Below the pieces are notes generated by a model. That model saw only the letters and a program-made list of their open reading frames with translations. It had not been told where the DNA came from and did not search any database. Both the position numbers and the translations under genes were made by a program. Positions 10,682 through 19,960 of a DNA stretch of 64,000 nucleotides are shown here, piece by piece. The stretch's first letter is position 1. The number at the start of each line of letters is the position of its first letter. Source of the DNA: Jeotgalicoccus meleagridis (GTDB lineage Bacteria > Bacillota > Bacilli > Staphylococcales > Salinicoccaceae); assembly GCF_903994045.1 (NCBI RefSeq), contig NZ_CAJEWD010000003.1, positions 62,001-126,000 of the forward strand. Direction: 5' to 3'.

Positions 10682-10995
10682 TTGTACTATCGATTTTAAT
10701 GCTACTTATATATATAGTTATCTCTTTTTTAACTATTCTTACCGTGCGTTCTAAAATTTTTGATATTGCACGTTGGGTATCTGGCCTTGCTTTCTTAATA
10801 TGTATGTTCGCCTTCTCATCCTCCATAGAGGGAATTGATTTTTGGCTAGTTATTGCCTTATCGCTCTGTTTAGTATTGAGTGTGGAAATTACAGCCTTTA
10901 AAGAGAGTAAGGGAGACAACGATAACCTATTTATTATTCATGCATTTACACTGACTATGACACTTGTACTAATCATTATGTTAATTACATTCTAG
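10678..10995 (+). CDS. Small membrane protein of unknown function
   Basis: A 105-residue protein with about four hydrophobic helices (around residues 3-22, 33-50, 54-70 and 84-104) and a short charged loop AFKESKGDNDN before the last. Its ATG overlaps the MFS stop by four bases, so the two are translationally coupled and it may be an accessory subunit. I do not recognise the family. Confidence 0.65.
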   Translation: MIVLSILMLLIYIVISFLTILTVRSKIFDIARWVSGLAFLICMFAFSSSIEGIDFWLVIALSLCLVLSVEITAFKESKGDNDNLFIIHAFTLTMTLVLIIMLITF

Positions 10996-11007
10996 GGAGT
11001 CTAAAAT

Positions 11008-11283
11008 ATGAGACGAGTCATCCTGATCTTGCTGATCATTATTCAAATATTGTTCTTTATTAATTATTCAATTAATGATGGCATTATCTTTTACAACATT
11101 TATATATGGTTTATCTTATCAATCTTATCCGTCATTACAGGAATTAGCGCATTTCGCTCTGAACCAAATCTAAATGAAAGCAGACAGATTCACTCATACT
11201 TTTCCCTAGCTTTGATTATCATTGCATTAACATCTATCTTATTCATCTTTTATATTGCAATTATGCAACCTTATTACCTATAA
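11008..11283 (+). CDS. Small membrane protein of unknown function
   Basis: A 91-residue protein with three hydrophobic helices (about residues 4-20, 28-48 and 65-87) joined by a polar loop AFRSEPNLNESRQIHS. It begins 12 bases after the previous small membrane gene with a GGGAG site, so it is the last gene of the small operon starting at 9340 or 9527. No recognisable family. Confidence 0.6.
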   Translation: MRRVILILLIIIQILFFINYSINDGIIFYNIYIWFILSILSVITGISAFRSEPNLNESRQIHSYFSLALIIIALTSILFIFYIAIMQPYYL

Positions 11284-11288
11284 AATAA

Positions 11289-11332
11289 ACCCGTCTTAAG
11301 CTTGATATTCTTATCCTAAGCTTAAGACGGGT
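11289..11332. terminator. Bidirectional terminator between the MFS operon and femX
   Basis: A perfect 15-bp stem (ACCCGTCTTAAGCTT and its complement) with a 14-base loop; T-rich sequence follows on the plus strand (TTCTTCTTTTATTTT) and a weaker run on the minus strand. It serves both convergent genes. Confidence 0.85.
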
Positions 11333-11341
11333 GTTCTTCTT

Positions 11342-12595
11342 TTATTTTCTTCTAACAATTTCTCCAATTTTCATTTTTGCTTTTTGGAAGAGTGGGATCA
11401 TAGTTTCAGCCATTGCATACAAGGGTTTATTTAAGACATAATCGAATTCTCCGACCTTGTCTGAGACGCTTGTTCCCCACACTTTTTTAAATTGCCAAAG
11501 CCCAAAGTGCTCATCATCTTTATCAGGCTCAACAGAGACACCACCAAAATCATAAGTCGTTGCACCTTTTTCTCTTGCATATAACATCATGTGCCATTGC
11601 ATATGGTGGTTTGGTAAATACTCTCTATACTCGTTTGAAGAGGCACCGTAGAGATAATATGACTTATGACCTGACAGAGCAAGTAGTGCACCTGATAAAA
11701 CAATTCCATCTGGATGACTCTCTTTTATTTTTTCCATATCGCTTAGCTGCTTGTCGAGTTTCGTCATACGATTATTTAAATTGTTCAGTTGGTTTTTCTT
11801 TTTCTCTTCATCTTTAATTTTTTCTGCTTTAGTCATATCTTTTCTAACTTTTTCGATATCTGTATTAATTGAGCTAAGTGCTTCATTTGGCAATAGCTTA
11901 ACTAGAAATAGCTCCATATGGCCATTCGGATTTAAGTTATCATAGAGAGATTCAAAATATGTAATATCTCTCGTTAAAAAGCCATCTCTTTCCCCTGTTT
12001 CTTCCATTAATTTAACAAAGGTCGGGAGATCTTGACGACTTGCTTTGACGACAGTCGTGCCTGCTTTAATCGCATTTCTAACCTTGGTTCTATTGTTTCT
12101 CTCAAAACTTTTCAGTAGTGTCTGATCATCCACATCAATCTTAGTCACCATCGTTGTGCGGGGTTGAATCACTTTTTTACTCATGCCATCAGTCAAACCG
12201 TGGTGTTTAAAGCCGAGTAATTTCAGATCATCAATCACGTCACGATTTGTAGTGGCATCAATATCAGGATCAATTTTTATCGTGTAAGCACGTTCATCTT
12301 GAGCTAAAGTTTTCGCAGCAGAGAGCAGTGCTTTGACGACTTCAGTATCCTTATAATCACAAACAAAACCGCGAGATGCATAACACATAGTCACTGGTAA
12401 TTTCGGGATTTTTTTAAAGAGAAGTAAAGCCACTCCACTTAGACGGTCGTTTTTACTGACAGCTATCCGCCTTGAATACCAGCCAGTCAATTCTTTTGTC
12501 TTCGCCCATGACGTCAGTTGTAAGAGGTCACCATTTTTATGAGTCATTACAAAGTCGTCATGTTCTTTATCCGTAATATTTATTATTTCTACCAT
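11342..12595 (-). CDS. femX: Lipid II:glycine glycyltransferase FemX (FmhB)
   Basis: FemX adds the first glycine of the interpeptide bridge to the lysine of lipid II, using glycyl-tRNA; it is essential in S. aureus. The 417-residue protein follows FmhB along its whole length as I know it: HxNGDLLQLTSWAKTKELTGWYSRRIAV near the start, SYYLYGASSNEYREYLPNHHMQW and GATTYDFGGVSVEPDKDDEHFGLWQFKKVWG near the end (fragments of these are visible; two GNAT-like domains). A charged coiled-coil arm (about residues 235-290) is inserted in the second domain, as in FemA/FemX. Start at 12595 has GGGTGG 5 bases upstream. Confidence 0.92.
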   Translation of the reverse strand: MVEIINITDKEHDDFVMTHKNGDLLQLTSWAKTKELTGWYSRRIAVSKNDRLSGVALLLFKKIPKLPVTMCYASRGFVCDYKDTEVVKALLSAAKTLAQDERAYTIKIDPDIDATTNRDVIDDLKLLGFKHHGLTDGMSKKVIQPRTTMVTKIDVDDQTLLKSFERNNRTKVRNAIKAGTTVVKASRQDLPTFVKLMEETGERDGFLTRDITYFESLYDNLNPNGHMELFLVKLLPNEALSSINTDIEKVRKDMTKAEKIKDEEKKKNQLNNLNNRMTKLDKQLSDMEKIKESHPDGIVLSGALLALSGHKSYYLYGASSNEYREYLPNHHMQWHMMLYAREKGATTYDFGGVSVEPDKDDEHFGLWQFKKVWGTSVSDKVGEFDYVLNKPLYAMAETMIPLFQKAKMKIGEIVRRK

Positions 12596-12661
12596 AGCTT
12601 CCACCCATCATTTCTTGATTTTTTCTGCTATAATAAGTCCCCAAAGGGAGCGTTATTTACT

Positions 12662-12913
12662 ATGAAAAAAATCTTACTTGTATTATTGTCTGCTTTTAAT
12701 ATCTACAGTATCTTCAACATCACATTGAACTATCAACATGATGATTTAATTGCCTTGTTAAGTACGAGAATTATTATTTTAGCTATATCCTTTATCATAC
12801 CGATTCTGTACTTTATTATTGGATCAAATAAAAAAACAACTATTATTCTTTCAATTATCTCAATTATAACTGCATTAATACATTTTCTAACTATTGCTTT
12901 GATTTACATCTAA
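12662..12913 (+). CDS. Small three-helix membrane protein of unknown function
   Basis: An 83-residue protein with hydrophobic segments at about residues 3-22, 28-52 and 57-82. The ATG at 12662 lies 12 bases after AGGGAG, a somewhat long spacing. It is divergent from femX and 66 bases separate the two starts; a TATAAT at about 12632 could serve it. No family recognised. Confidence 0.5.
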   Translation: MKKILLVLLSAFNIYSIFNITLNYQHDDLIALLSTRIIILAISFIIPILYFIIGSNKKTTIILSIISIITALIHFLTIALIYI

Positions 12914-12980
12914 TTTCTTAAGTATTGTAGCATATTTACAACTACAGTTCTTTTCTAAAGAGCTACTAGGAGTCGATTAA

Positions 12981-14033
12981 ATGAGAGATCTGGGCGTATA
13001 TTTTGGGACTTTTGCTCCTTGTCACGTTGGTCATTTTGAACAAATCATTAGGGCTAAAAGAGAAAATCGTCATGCTGTGGTGATTTTATCAGGCTACCAA
13101 GGTGACCGTGGTGAAAAGATAGGAATGAACCTTGAGCATCGGTCTAGAGCCATGAGACAACTGCTTAAAAATGATACAAACGTCACTGTTTTACAACTGG
13201 ATGAAACGGACATACCACGTTATCCTGTCGGCTGGGAACCTTGGCTTAAAATGTTACAGAGTTTGATTGATCAAGCTATAGCTACGCTTGATTTCGACGT
13301 TAAAAAAGTCACCTTTTATATGGGTGAGAAAGAGTATGTCGAACCTTTAAAGAATCACTTTGAAGCTGTTTATACGAATGCTGATGTTTTAATGACCATG
13401 GTTGATAGGAAAATTCTCGGTATTTCAGGTACTGAAATTAGAGAAACTCCAATCTTGAACTGGGATTATGTCACCCGTCCATTTAGAAGATTTTTCGTTC
13501 AGAACGTCTTAATTACAGGCGCTCCAAATAGTGGAAAATCCATCTTAGCAGAAGATCTTGCACGTCGATATTCAACCAGTTACTCAGTCGAATATGTCAA
13601 AGATTATTTAAAAGAGCATCAACTGGTCGCAAGCGACTTAGATGCTAGAGACTTCCATGCGATTGGCATCGGGCAATTTGAACTGAATCGGAAACATATT
13701 CACTCCAATGCTACTAGAAAAATCTTCTTCGCGGATACGGATGTTCTCTACACAAAAGTATACAACACACTTGGCCAGCATGATGACAAGGATGATATCA
13801 ATCAAATTTTTGAGCACTACATCCGACTACAAACTTGGAGTCTGATACTCGTCATTCCTCCTAGTAAAAATGCAGAGAAAAAAGACAAAGTATTTTACGA
13901 GCAACTTATTAAAGAATTAGAGCAACATGAACTATTGGATAAGGTTGTCTTCTTAGAAGGAAATCATCAAGAAAATTATTCGCGTGCACATGCCTTATGC
14001 GATGAATTGCTAGATGAAGGAAAAGATAACTGA
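12981..14033 (+). CDS. nadR: NadR-like bifunctional NMN adenylyltransferase / ribosylnicotinamide kinase
   Basis: A 350-residue enzyme for making NAD from nicotinamide riboside: the C-terminal kinase phosphorylates the riboside and the N-terminal domain adenylates NMN. The N-terminal nucleotidyltransferase has the HxGH signature (GTFAPCHVGHFEQI, residues about 9-22) and ISGTEIR (about 150). The kinase P-loop is GAPNSGKS at about residue 180. The DNA-binding HTH of enterobacterial NadR is absent. The AGGAG site is properly spaced. Staphylococci usually lack this form, so it points to another genus of the family. Confidence 0.8.
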   Translation: MRDLGVYFGTFAPCHVGHFEQIIRAKRENRHAVVILSGYQGDRGEKIGMNLEHRSRAMRQLLKNDTNVTVLQLDETDIPRYPVGWEPWLKMLQSLIDQAIATLDFDVKKVTFYMGEKEYVEPLKNHFEAVYTNADVLMTMVDRKILGISGTEIRETPILNWDYVTRPFRRFFVQNVLITGAPNSGKSILAEDLARRYSTSYSVEYVKDYLKEHQLVASDLDARDFHAIGIGQFELNRKHIHSNATRKIFFADTDVLYTKVYNTLGQHDDKDDINQIFEHYIRLQTWSLILVIPPSKNAEKKDKVFYEQLIKELEQHELLDKVVFLEGNHQENYSRAHALCDELLDEGKDN

Positions 14034-14051
14034 ATTTTAAAAACCTTCTGT

Positions 14052-14057
14052 TATAAT
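14052..14057 (+). promoter_or_regulatory. -10 element (TATAAT) for the aminotransferase-serA operon
   Basis: A TATAAT lies 38 bases before the ATG at 14095, just after the nadR stop. The -35 region is weak. A GGGGG site precedes the ATG. Confidence 0.4.
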
Positions 14058-14094
14058 AAGTGTTATCATTGCTTATTTTAAAGGGGGATTTTTT

Positions 14095-15234
14095 ATGCAG
14101 GAGGAATTACTTCTTACACCGGGACCAACCCCAATAGCGAGACGTACTTATCAGGCTATGTCACAGGGAATTTTTGGTCATAGAACACAGCGTTTCAAGG
14201 ACTTATCAGCTAGTATTCAAGATCGTTTAAAACCAGTCTTTGGGACTGATCAAGATGTTGTAATACTAACAGCAACTGGTACGAGCACTTTAGAAGCTGC
14301 AATGGTTAACTTGGTCGCACCGGGAGATGATATCGTTATTATTGTTAGCGGTGTATTTGGAGAAAAGTTCAAAATTATTGCTGAGAGATATAACTATAAG
14401 GTACATATCTATGATGTCGAGTGGGGAGAAGCTGCGGATCCAGAGGCGTTTAAAACATTCTTATCAAAACTAGATTCAGTTCAAGCAGTGTTCACTCAAG
14501 CATGTGAAACTTCTACTTCTGTCTTACACCCATTAAAAGAACTCGGGCAAGTCGTCCAAGAATACGATCAATATACTCTGTTCATCGTAGATGCAGTCAG
14601 TGCTTTAGGTGGTGCTGATATTCATATGGAACGCGACGGTATAGACTGCCTGGTCACAGGTAGTCAAAAAGCTTTGATGTTACCGCCAGGTCTCGGTTTT
14701 GTTGGAATCAATGACAAAGCGCTCGATAAAATCAACCAAGGACCAGAGACACGTTATTACTTAGACCTTAGAATGTATCTTGCTTCTTTAGAAGAAGATT
14801 ACACACCACAAACGCCAGCAGTGACACTTTATCAAGGTTTAGATGATGTTTTAGATATCATTCATGAAGAAGGTTTAGAGAATGTGTATAAGAGACATAT
14901 AAAAATGCAAAAGATGCTTAGAGCGGGTTTAAGAGCCCTAGACTTAAAACCACTTGTTGATGATGATGCAGCATCACCGACAGTCACTGCTGTCAGTTCT
15001 AATGAAGAAGAAATTGCTCTAATTAAAGATAGTCTAGCACAAGATTATGGCATTTCTATTGCTGGTGGCCAGAAAATTCTAGCTGGAAAAATTGTGAGAA
15101 TCGGTCATATGGGCTTCATGTTTCCAAAAGATATGCTAACAATCTTAAGTGCTTTAGAAGCAATCTTAAGCCAATCTCGCCAAAAAGATTATTATGGTAA
15201 AGCAATTGCTGCTGCCCAAGGAGCTGTAAAATGA
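14095..15234 (+). CDS. Class V aminotransferase (alanine/serine-glyoxylate type), serine pathway
   Basis: A 379-residue PLP enzyme of the SgaA/AGXT group. The TPGPTPI N-terminus, DAVSALGGADI (Asp of the PLP pyridine) and the PLP lysine K192 in VTGSQKALMLPPGLGF are visible. Its stop overlaps serA (ATGA at 15231-15234). That coupling suggests it supplies the phosphohydroxypyruvate-to-phosphoserine step or a glyoxylate/serine transamination, in place of a classical SerC, which is not in the window. The substrate is inferred from context. Confidence 0.8.
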   Translation: MQEELLLTPGPTPIARRTYQAMSQGIFGHRTQRFKDLSASIQDRLKPVFGTDQDVVILTATGTSTLEAAMVNLVAPGDDIVIIVSGVFGEKFKIIAERYNYKVHIYDVEWGEAADPEAFKTFLSKLDSVQAVFTQACETSTSVLHPLKELGQVVQEYDQYTLFIVDAVSALGGADIHMERDGIDCLVTGSQKALMLPPGLGFVGINDKALDKINQGPETRYYLDLRMYLASLEEDYTPQTPAVTLYQGLDDVLDIIHEEGLENVYKRHIKMQKMLRAGLRALDLKPLVDDDAASPTVTAVSSNEEEIALIKDSLAQDYGISIAGGQKILAGKIVRIGHMGFMFPKDMLTILSALEAILSQSRQKDYYGKAIAAAQGAVK

Positions 15235-16826
15235 CACCATATAAAGTACTTGTCTTAGACCCTGTAAGCCAAGAAGGTATCGAAGCACTTAGACAACATA
15301 AGGATTTTATAGTCAGCAGGCAAATCGATCTGTCAGAAAGTCAGATCATTGATATTGTTGGTGACTTTGAAGCGCTGATTGTCCGTAGCCAAACCACTAT
15401 TACCGAACGCATACTTCAACACGCAAAAAAATTAAAGCTCATCGCTCGAGCGGGTGTTGGTGTTGATAACATTGATATTGATGCGGCGACTAAACTCGGC
15501 GTCATTGTCATCAATGCACCTGAAGGGAATACAATTTCCGCTACCGAGCACACCATGGCGATGATGATGACTATGGCACGCGATATTCCAGAAGCTTACA
15601 AAGAGTTAACAAATGGTGAATGGAACCGTGCCAATCATAAAGGTGTTGAATTATATGGCAAGACACTCGGTATCATCGGTGCTGGAAAAATCGGATTCGG
15701 TGTCGCTCGTCGCGCAAAAAGTTTTGGCATGAAAATCGTTGCTTTTGACCCTTACCTATCCGATGAAAAAGCCCGTGATAATGAGATTGAAAAAATGGAT
15801 GTGGATAGTTTGGCTCGTGTGGCAGATTTCGTCACTGTTCATACACCACTTACACCCCAAACAGAAGGACTTATCAATGAAAGTTTCTTTGCAAAAGTTA
15901 AAGATAGTGGAATATACGTCATTAACGTCGCTCGTGGTGGCATTATAGATGAAGATGATTTACTTCAAGCTTTAGATGATGGCATCGTTAAGGGTGCTGC
16001 GCTAGATGTCTTTGTGAGTGAGCCTCCAGAGAATAAAGCTTTGATTGAACATAGACGTACAGTAGTCACACCTCACCTTGGAGCATCCACTGTTGAAGCA
16101 CAGGAAAAAGTGGCAATCAGTGTGTCAGAGGAGATTATAGAATATTTCCAAGATCAAAAGATTACACATGCTGTGAATGCGCCACGGCTTTCTCGTTCAG
16201 TCACAGAAGAGTTAAAACCTTACATGTCTATCGTTAAACATCTTGGTCAATTTTCAATTCAATTGTTAGATGAACCACCTCAAGAAGTGAAAATTAAATA
16301 CCATGGTGACATTGCGGTTGATGATACTAGCATTTTAACTCGGACCTTTGTCAGTCATATGCTAGAACCACACTTTGGTGATGAAGTTAATATCATTAAC
16401 GCCCTTTATCATCTAAAAGAACTCGGTGTGAGTTATAATATTGAAAAACATCCAAGCATAGGGGGTTATACAAACTATCTAGAAGTGGAACTTACAAATG
16501 ATAAAGAATCCGTTATACTCGGTGCCTCAACAAATCCAGGTTATGGTGAGCGGTTAATTAAGGTAAATGAGTATCAAGTAGACTTTAAACCTTCAGAGCA
16601 TATTCTAATTATTGAACATACTGATCGTCCTGGTATTATTGGAGAACTCGGTGCCCTGCTTGGAGAAGATTTAGTCAATATTGCATCCATGCAACTCGCC
16701 CGTCAATCAAAAGAAGGCGATGCAATCGTCCTATTTACCTTGGACAATAAAGTGCCTGATAAAACGCTCAGTAAAATATTAGAAATTAATAGCATTCATA
16801 AAGTCCATACCATTAGCCTGACTTAG
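15231..16826 (+). CDS. serA: D-3-phosphoglycerate dehydrogenase
   Basis: The first enzyme of serine synthesis, oxidising 3-phosphoglycerate with NAD. The 531-residue long form has the substrate domain (ARAGVGVDNIDID), the NAD-binding GIIGAGKIGFG at 148-157, catalytic R235 (VARGGIIDE), E264 (SEPP) and H282 (PHLGAST), the intervening domain, and a C-terminal ACT domain (HTDRPGIIGELGALLG, from about 462) for serine feedback. It overlaps the aminotransferase by four bases and ends at a strong terminator. Confidence 0.95.
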   Translation: MTPYKVLVLDPVSQEGIEALRQHKDFIVSRQIDLSESQIIDIVGDFEALIVRSQTTITERILQHAKKLKLIARAGVGVDNIDIDAATKLGVIVINAPEGNTISATEHTMAMMMTMARDIPEAYKELTNGEWNRANHKGVELYGKTLGIIGAGKIGFGVARRAKSFGMKIVAFDPYLSDEKARDNEIEKMDVDSLARVADFVTVHTPLTPQTEGLINESFFAKVKDSGIYVINVARGGIIDEDDLLQALDDGIVKGAALDVFVSEPPENKALIEHRRTVVTPHLGASTVEAQEKVAISVSEEIIEYFQDQKITHAVNAPRLSRSVTEELKPYMSIVKHLGQFSIQLLDEPPQEVKIKYHGDIAVDDTSILTRTFVSHMLEPHFGDEVNIINALYHLKELGVSYNIEKHPSIGGYTNYLEVELTNDKESVILGASTNPGYGERLIKVNEYQVDFKPSEHILIIEHTDRPGIIGELGALLGEDLVNIASMQLARQSKEGDAIVLFTLDNKVPDKTLSKILEINSIHKVHTISLT

Positions 16827-16849
16827 AATGTTTTAACAAAAAGTAAAAT

Positions 16850-16879
16850 ATCCAGCTCAAGTTTGTACTTGAGCTGGAT
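16850..16879. terminator. Terminator between serA and the HAD gene
   Basis: A perfect 12-bp stem (ATCCAGCTCAAG) with a 6-base loop and moderately T-rich flanks on both sides (CTTTGTT after it; TTTTACTTTTT on the minus side). Confidence 0.8.
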
Positions 16880-16885
16880 CTTTGT

Positions 16886-17998
16886 TCATTTATTTAAGCG
16901 CATCATAGCTTCTGGAACTTCTAATACATCCTTCAACATGCAGTCTTCACTCACTCCGAGTTCTGTAAAAGTATCTTTAATATCTACGCCCGTTAAGCCC
17001 GTAAGTGGTGCTAAGAATGTGGCATCAATAGCTCTAGCACAATAGTAATCCGCTACAGAATCTCCAACGATAATAATGTCTTCCTCACTCATATTACGAC
17101 CGTTAACTGCTGCTTCTAACATTCCGCTATTATGTAGATATAAACTCCATAAATATGAAAATGGATGAGGTTTAGTCAAAGCATGATCAACTAAATTTTG
17201 CTCTTGAGCCCACATCACATCAGTTGCAGTTGAGATGCGGTTTTCATCAAATACTCGATCAAGTCCACCTTGTTCGAAAGGAATTAAGGTCTCTTGTCTA
17301 GGTCTACCTGTAGCAACCCCTATTGTATAGCCTGCTTCTTTTAAATTGAGCAACATGTCTTTAATCTTGTCACTCGAAACAATCCATTCTTCATCATAGA
17401 TAAAACCCTTTTTATCTACTTCTTCAGCTGGCATGCCAGTATCTGCTTCGACCAAATCACTACCTAAATACCATTCTTGGTAGACTTGATGTCCAAGCGA
17501 CCAGATTGAACCGTACAATTCAAAGACACTCAAATCTTCGATTCCAGGTAATGTTTTAGCTTCTTCTATTAGTGCGGCATACACATTTTCTTTTGTCTCG
17601 ACTTTCTCACTTAAAAATTCTTCAACAAGTTCAGGACGGACCGTAACCTCTCCCAACATATCACCTACCGTATTTAAGTCAGTGATATCAACGTCTTGTA
17701 GATTCAGTCCTTCTTTTTTTAGGATATCGATATAAATAATCGAGAAAGAGATAAATAACATATCCCAATTTGAATTCAGGCCGATTTCTTTAAACCTCTC
17801 CAATATTTTATCATTCATAAATATAGTTTGACGGATTTCTTTGATTTCTTCGTCTGTGTACGAGGTTTTAAACTTCCTACCATCTATATTTAAATATCTT
17901 GGATTATAAAGTAATTCTTCTACTGTTAGTGCTGAAACATCAAAGCATCGTGCTTCACTTAAAAACACGCCGTCAACATCAAAGAGAATCGTTGTCAT
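16886..17998 (-). CDS. HAD-superfamily hydrolase, large form
   Basis: A 370-residue haloacid dehalogenase-like phosphohydrolase. Motif I is FDVDGV (residues 6-11), motif II the T in GVATGRP, motif III the K in ALTKPHP and motif IV IIVGDSVADYYCARA, all complete. A large helical cap of about 200 residues sits between motifs I and II. It converges on serA; a phosphoserine phosphatase role is conceivable but the cap is not SerB-like and I would not assign it. Start ATG at 17998 with an AGGAG site. Confidence 0.75.
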   Translation of the reverse strand: MTTILFDVDGVFLSEARCFDVSALTVEELLYNPRYLNIDGRKFKTSYTDEEIKEIRQTIFMNDKILERFKEIGLNSNWDMLFISFSIIYIDILKKEGLNLQDVDITDLNTVGDMLGEVTVRPELVEEFLSEKVETKENVYAALIEEAKTLPGIEDLSVFELYGSIWSLGHQVYQEWYLGSDLVEADTGMPAEEVDKKGFIYDEEWIVSSDKIKDMLLNLKEAGYTIGVATGRPRQETLIPFEQGGLDRVFDENRISTATDVMWAQEQNLVDHALTKPHPFSYLWSLYLHNSGMLEAAVNGRNMSEEDIIIVGDSVADYYCARAIDATFLAPLTGLTGVDIKDTFTELGVSEDCMLKDVLEVPEAMMRLNK

Positions 17999-18227
17999 TC
18001 TAACACTCCTGAATTTTTATATAATATGACTTTAGTTTCTCACAGACCTTTTAAAAAGTCGACTATTTCACTAAATTTTCTGCAAACTTACGTCATACAA
18101 TTTTATCATTTATATGTTTAAAAATAATGTCTTTTGTAATATGATTAGAGATAGATTGTAAGCATCTAGTAAAGATGATTAATTAATCAATAAGTTTGTA
18201 AATTCAAATTAATATGGAGGACTTTTT

Positions 18228-19892
18228 ATGTCTCTTAGTCCAACAGAAGTACTATTTATGTTCCTCGGAGGACTTGGTATCTTCTTATATGGTATTAAAC
18301 AGATGGGGGATGGCCTTCAAGCTGCTGCTGGAGATCGTTTAAGAGAAATCTTAAACCGCATGACTTCTAACCCTATCAAAGGTGTTATTGCTGGTATTGC
18401 AGTGACTGCCTTAATCCAAAGTAGTTCGGGTACAACAGCCATTACTATTGGTCTTGTCAGCGCTGGTTTTTTATCACTTAGACAAGCAATTGGAATTATT
18501 CTCGGGGCAAACATTGGGACAACAGTGACCGCTTTTATTATCGGTCTTGATATCGGTGCATATTCTTTACCTATACTTGCTATTGGTTCATTTATGCTAT
18601 TCTTCTTTAACAATCAGCAGGTTGTCAATATTGGTCGAATTCTGTTCGGCTTTGGTGCACTCTTCTACGGTTTAGAACTCATGGGGGACGGTGTAAAACC
18701 GCTCGCTGATTTAGAGTACTTCCAAAACCTTATGTTAGCAATGAGTGACAACTCATTCTTAGGTTTAGGTGTTGGTATACTGCTAACTGTTATCGTTCAA
18801 AGTTCTAGTGCAACCATTGCAATTTTACAGAATTTCTATGCAAATGACTTAGTGGACTTACAAGCCGCATTACCTATCTTACTTGGTGATAACATCGGGA
18901 CAACCATTACTGCTGTACTTGCTGCTTTAGTTGGATCACTTGCCGCTAAACGTGCAGCCATGGTACACGTGACCTTTAACGTCATTGGTGCAATTATTTT
19001 TATGGCTCTGATGCCACTATTCATCATGTATGTAGATTATCTACAAGAAGTCTTGAATTTAAACAAGGCGATGACAATTGCCTTTGCACACGGTTCTTAT
19101 AATGTCATTAATACTTTAATTCACCTGCCATTTGTCGGTGTGCTTGCATGGATTGTAATTAAAATCGTACCTGGTCGAGATTTCTCAGAAGATTTCCAAC
19201 CGAAACATCTCGATCCCCTACTCTTAAAACAATCTGCTAACATTGCAGTACAAAGTGCACAGAGTGAAGTGAAAAACTTAGGTCAACTCGTTCTAAGTAC
19301 ACTACAAGATGCTCGTAACTACAGTGATAAACAAGACATAAAACTTTATAAGCAAATAGAGGATAAAATTAATGTCGCTCAAACTTTACAAGATAGCATT
19401 CGGAGCTATCTGATAGATATTTCAAAAGGTGAAGTGTCTCAAGAAGATTCTGAACGAGTCAGTAATCTCTTAGAAATCTCAAGAATATTACTCAAGGTAA
19501 GTGTTCAAGCTAAAACACTTGCAGATCAATACCACTCGAAATACGAGAATAATATTCAACTTTCTGAAGATGCAACAGAAGGCCTGGAACACCTTTATAA
19601 TCACGTTTATGAATCATTCACAATGGCACTTGATTCAATTGATGTCTATAATCCACAAGCCTTAGAGCACATTATTAGACTCAGTCAAAAATCAAATCGC
19701 ATTGAAAACAAACTTCGTAAAGAGCATGTTAAACGCCTTTCAAGAGGAGAATGCTCAACTGATGGTGGTGCCCTTTACGTCGACTTAATTTCAAACTTAG
19801 AGCGTATCGGCTACAATGCTAGAAACATTTCTGAGACTAATCTGAGCAGCTTACACGAAGATTTCTCAGATGACTTCACAGTATACGACTAA
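18228..19892 (+). CDS. Na+/phosphate cotransporter with PhoU-like tail (NptA/YqeW type)
   Basis: A 554-residue protein: two inverted membrane repeats (about 1-310), each with the QSSS phosphate/sodium signature (ALIQSSSGTTAI near 65 and VIVQSSSATIAI near 190), each followed by GANIGTTVTA or GDNIGTTITA. The C-terminal 200 residues are a soluble helical PhoU-like domain. S. aureus NptA has the same architecture and length. Expected to import phosphate with sodium. An AGGA site precedes the ATG. The 229-base region upstream shows no recognisable Pho box. Confidence 0.9.
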   Translation: MSLSPTEVLFMFLGGLGIFLYGIKQMGDGLQAAAGDRLREILNRMTSNPIKGVIAGIAVTALIQSSSGTTAITIGLVSAGFLSLRQAIGIILGANIGTTVTAFIIGLDIGAYSLPILAIGSFMLFFFNNQQVVNIGRILFGFGALFYGLELMGDGVKPLADLEYFQNLMLAMSDNSFLGLGVGILLTVIVQSSSATIAILQNFYANDLVDLQAALPILLGDNIGTTITAVLAALVGSLAAKRAAMVHVTFNVIGAIIFMALMPLFIMYVDYLQEVLNLNKAMTIAFAHGSYNVINTLIHLPFVGVLAWIVIKIVPGRDFSEDFQPKHLDPLLLKQSANIAVQSAQSEVKNLGQLVLSTLQDARNYSDKQDIKLYKQIEDKINVAQTLQDSIRSYLIDISKGEVSQEDSERVSNLLEISRILLKVSVQAKTLADQYHSKYENNIQLSEDATEGLEHLYNHVYESFTMALDSIDVYNPQALEHIIRLSQKSNRIENKLRKEHVKRLSRGECSTDGGALYVDLISNLERIGYNARNISETNLSSLHEDFSDDFTVYD

Positions 19893-19918
19893 AAGAGACA
19901 AGAGTCATAAATAAAAGA

Positions 19919-19956
19919 AAAACCGCTTGGAAATTTTAAAATTTCCAAGTGGTTTT
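19919..19956. terminator. Bidirectional terminator between the Na/Pi gene and glnA
   Basis: A long, loop-less palindrome (about 18 bp per arm with one G-T pair, centred at 19937/19938), AAAACCGCTTGG on the left arm and T-rich on both exits. Confidence 0.85.
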
Positions 19957-19960
19957 ATTT

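Noticed and set aside
11560-11945. Plus-strand frames opposite femX
   Set aside because: Shadows of the coiled-coil arm coding region; no ribosome site.
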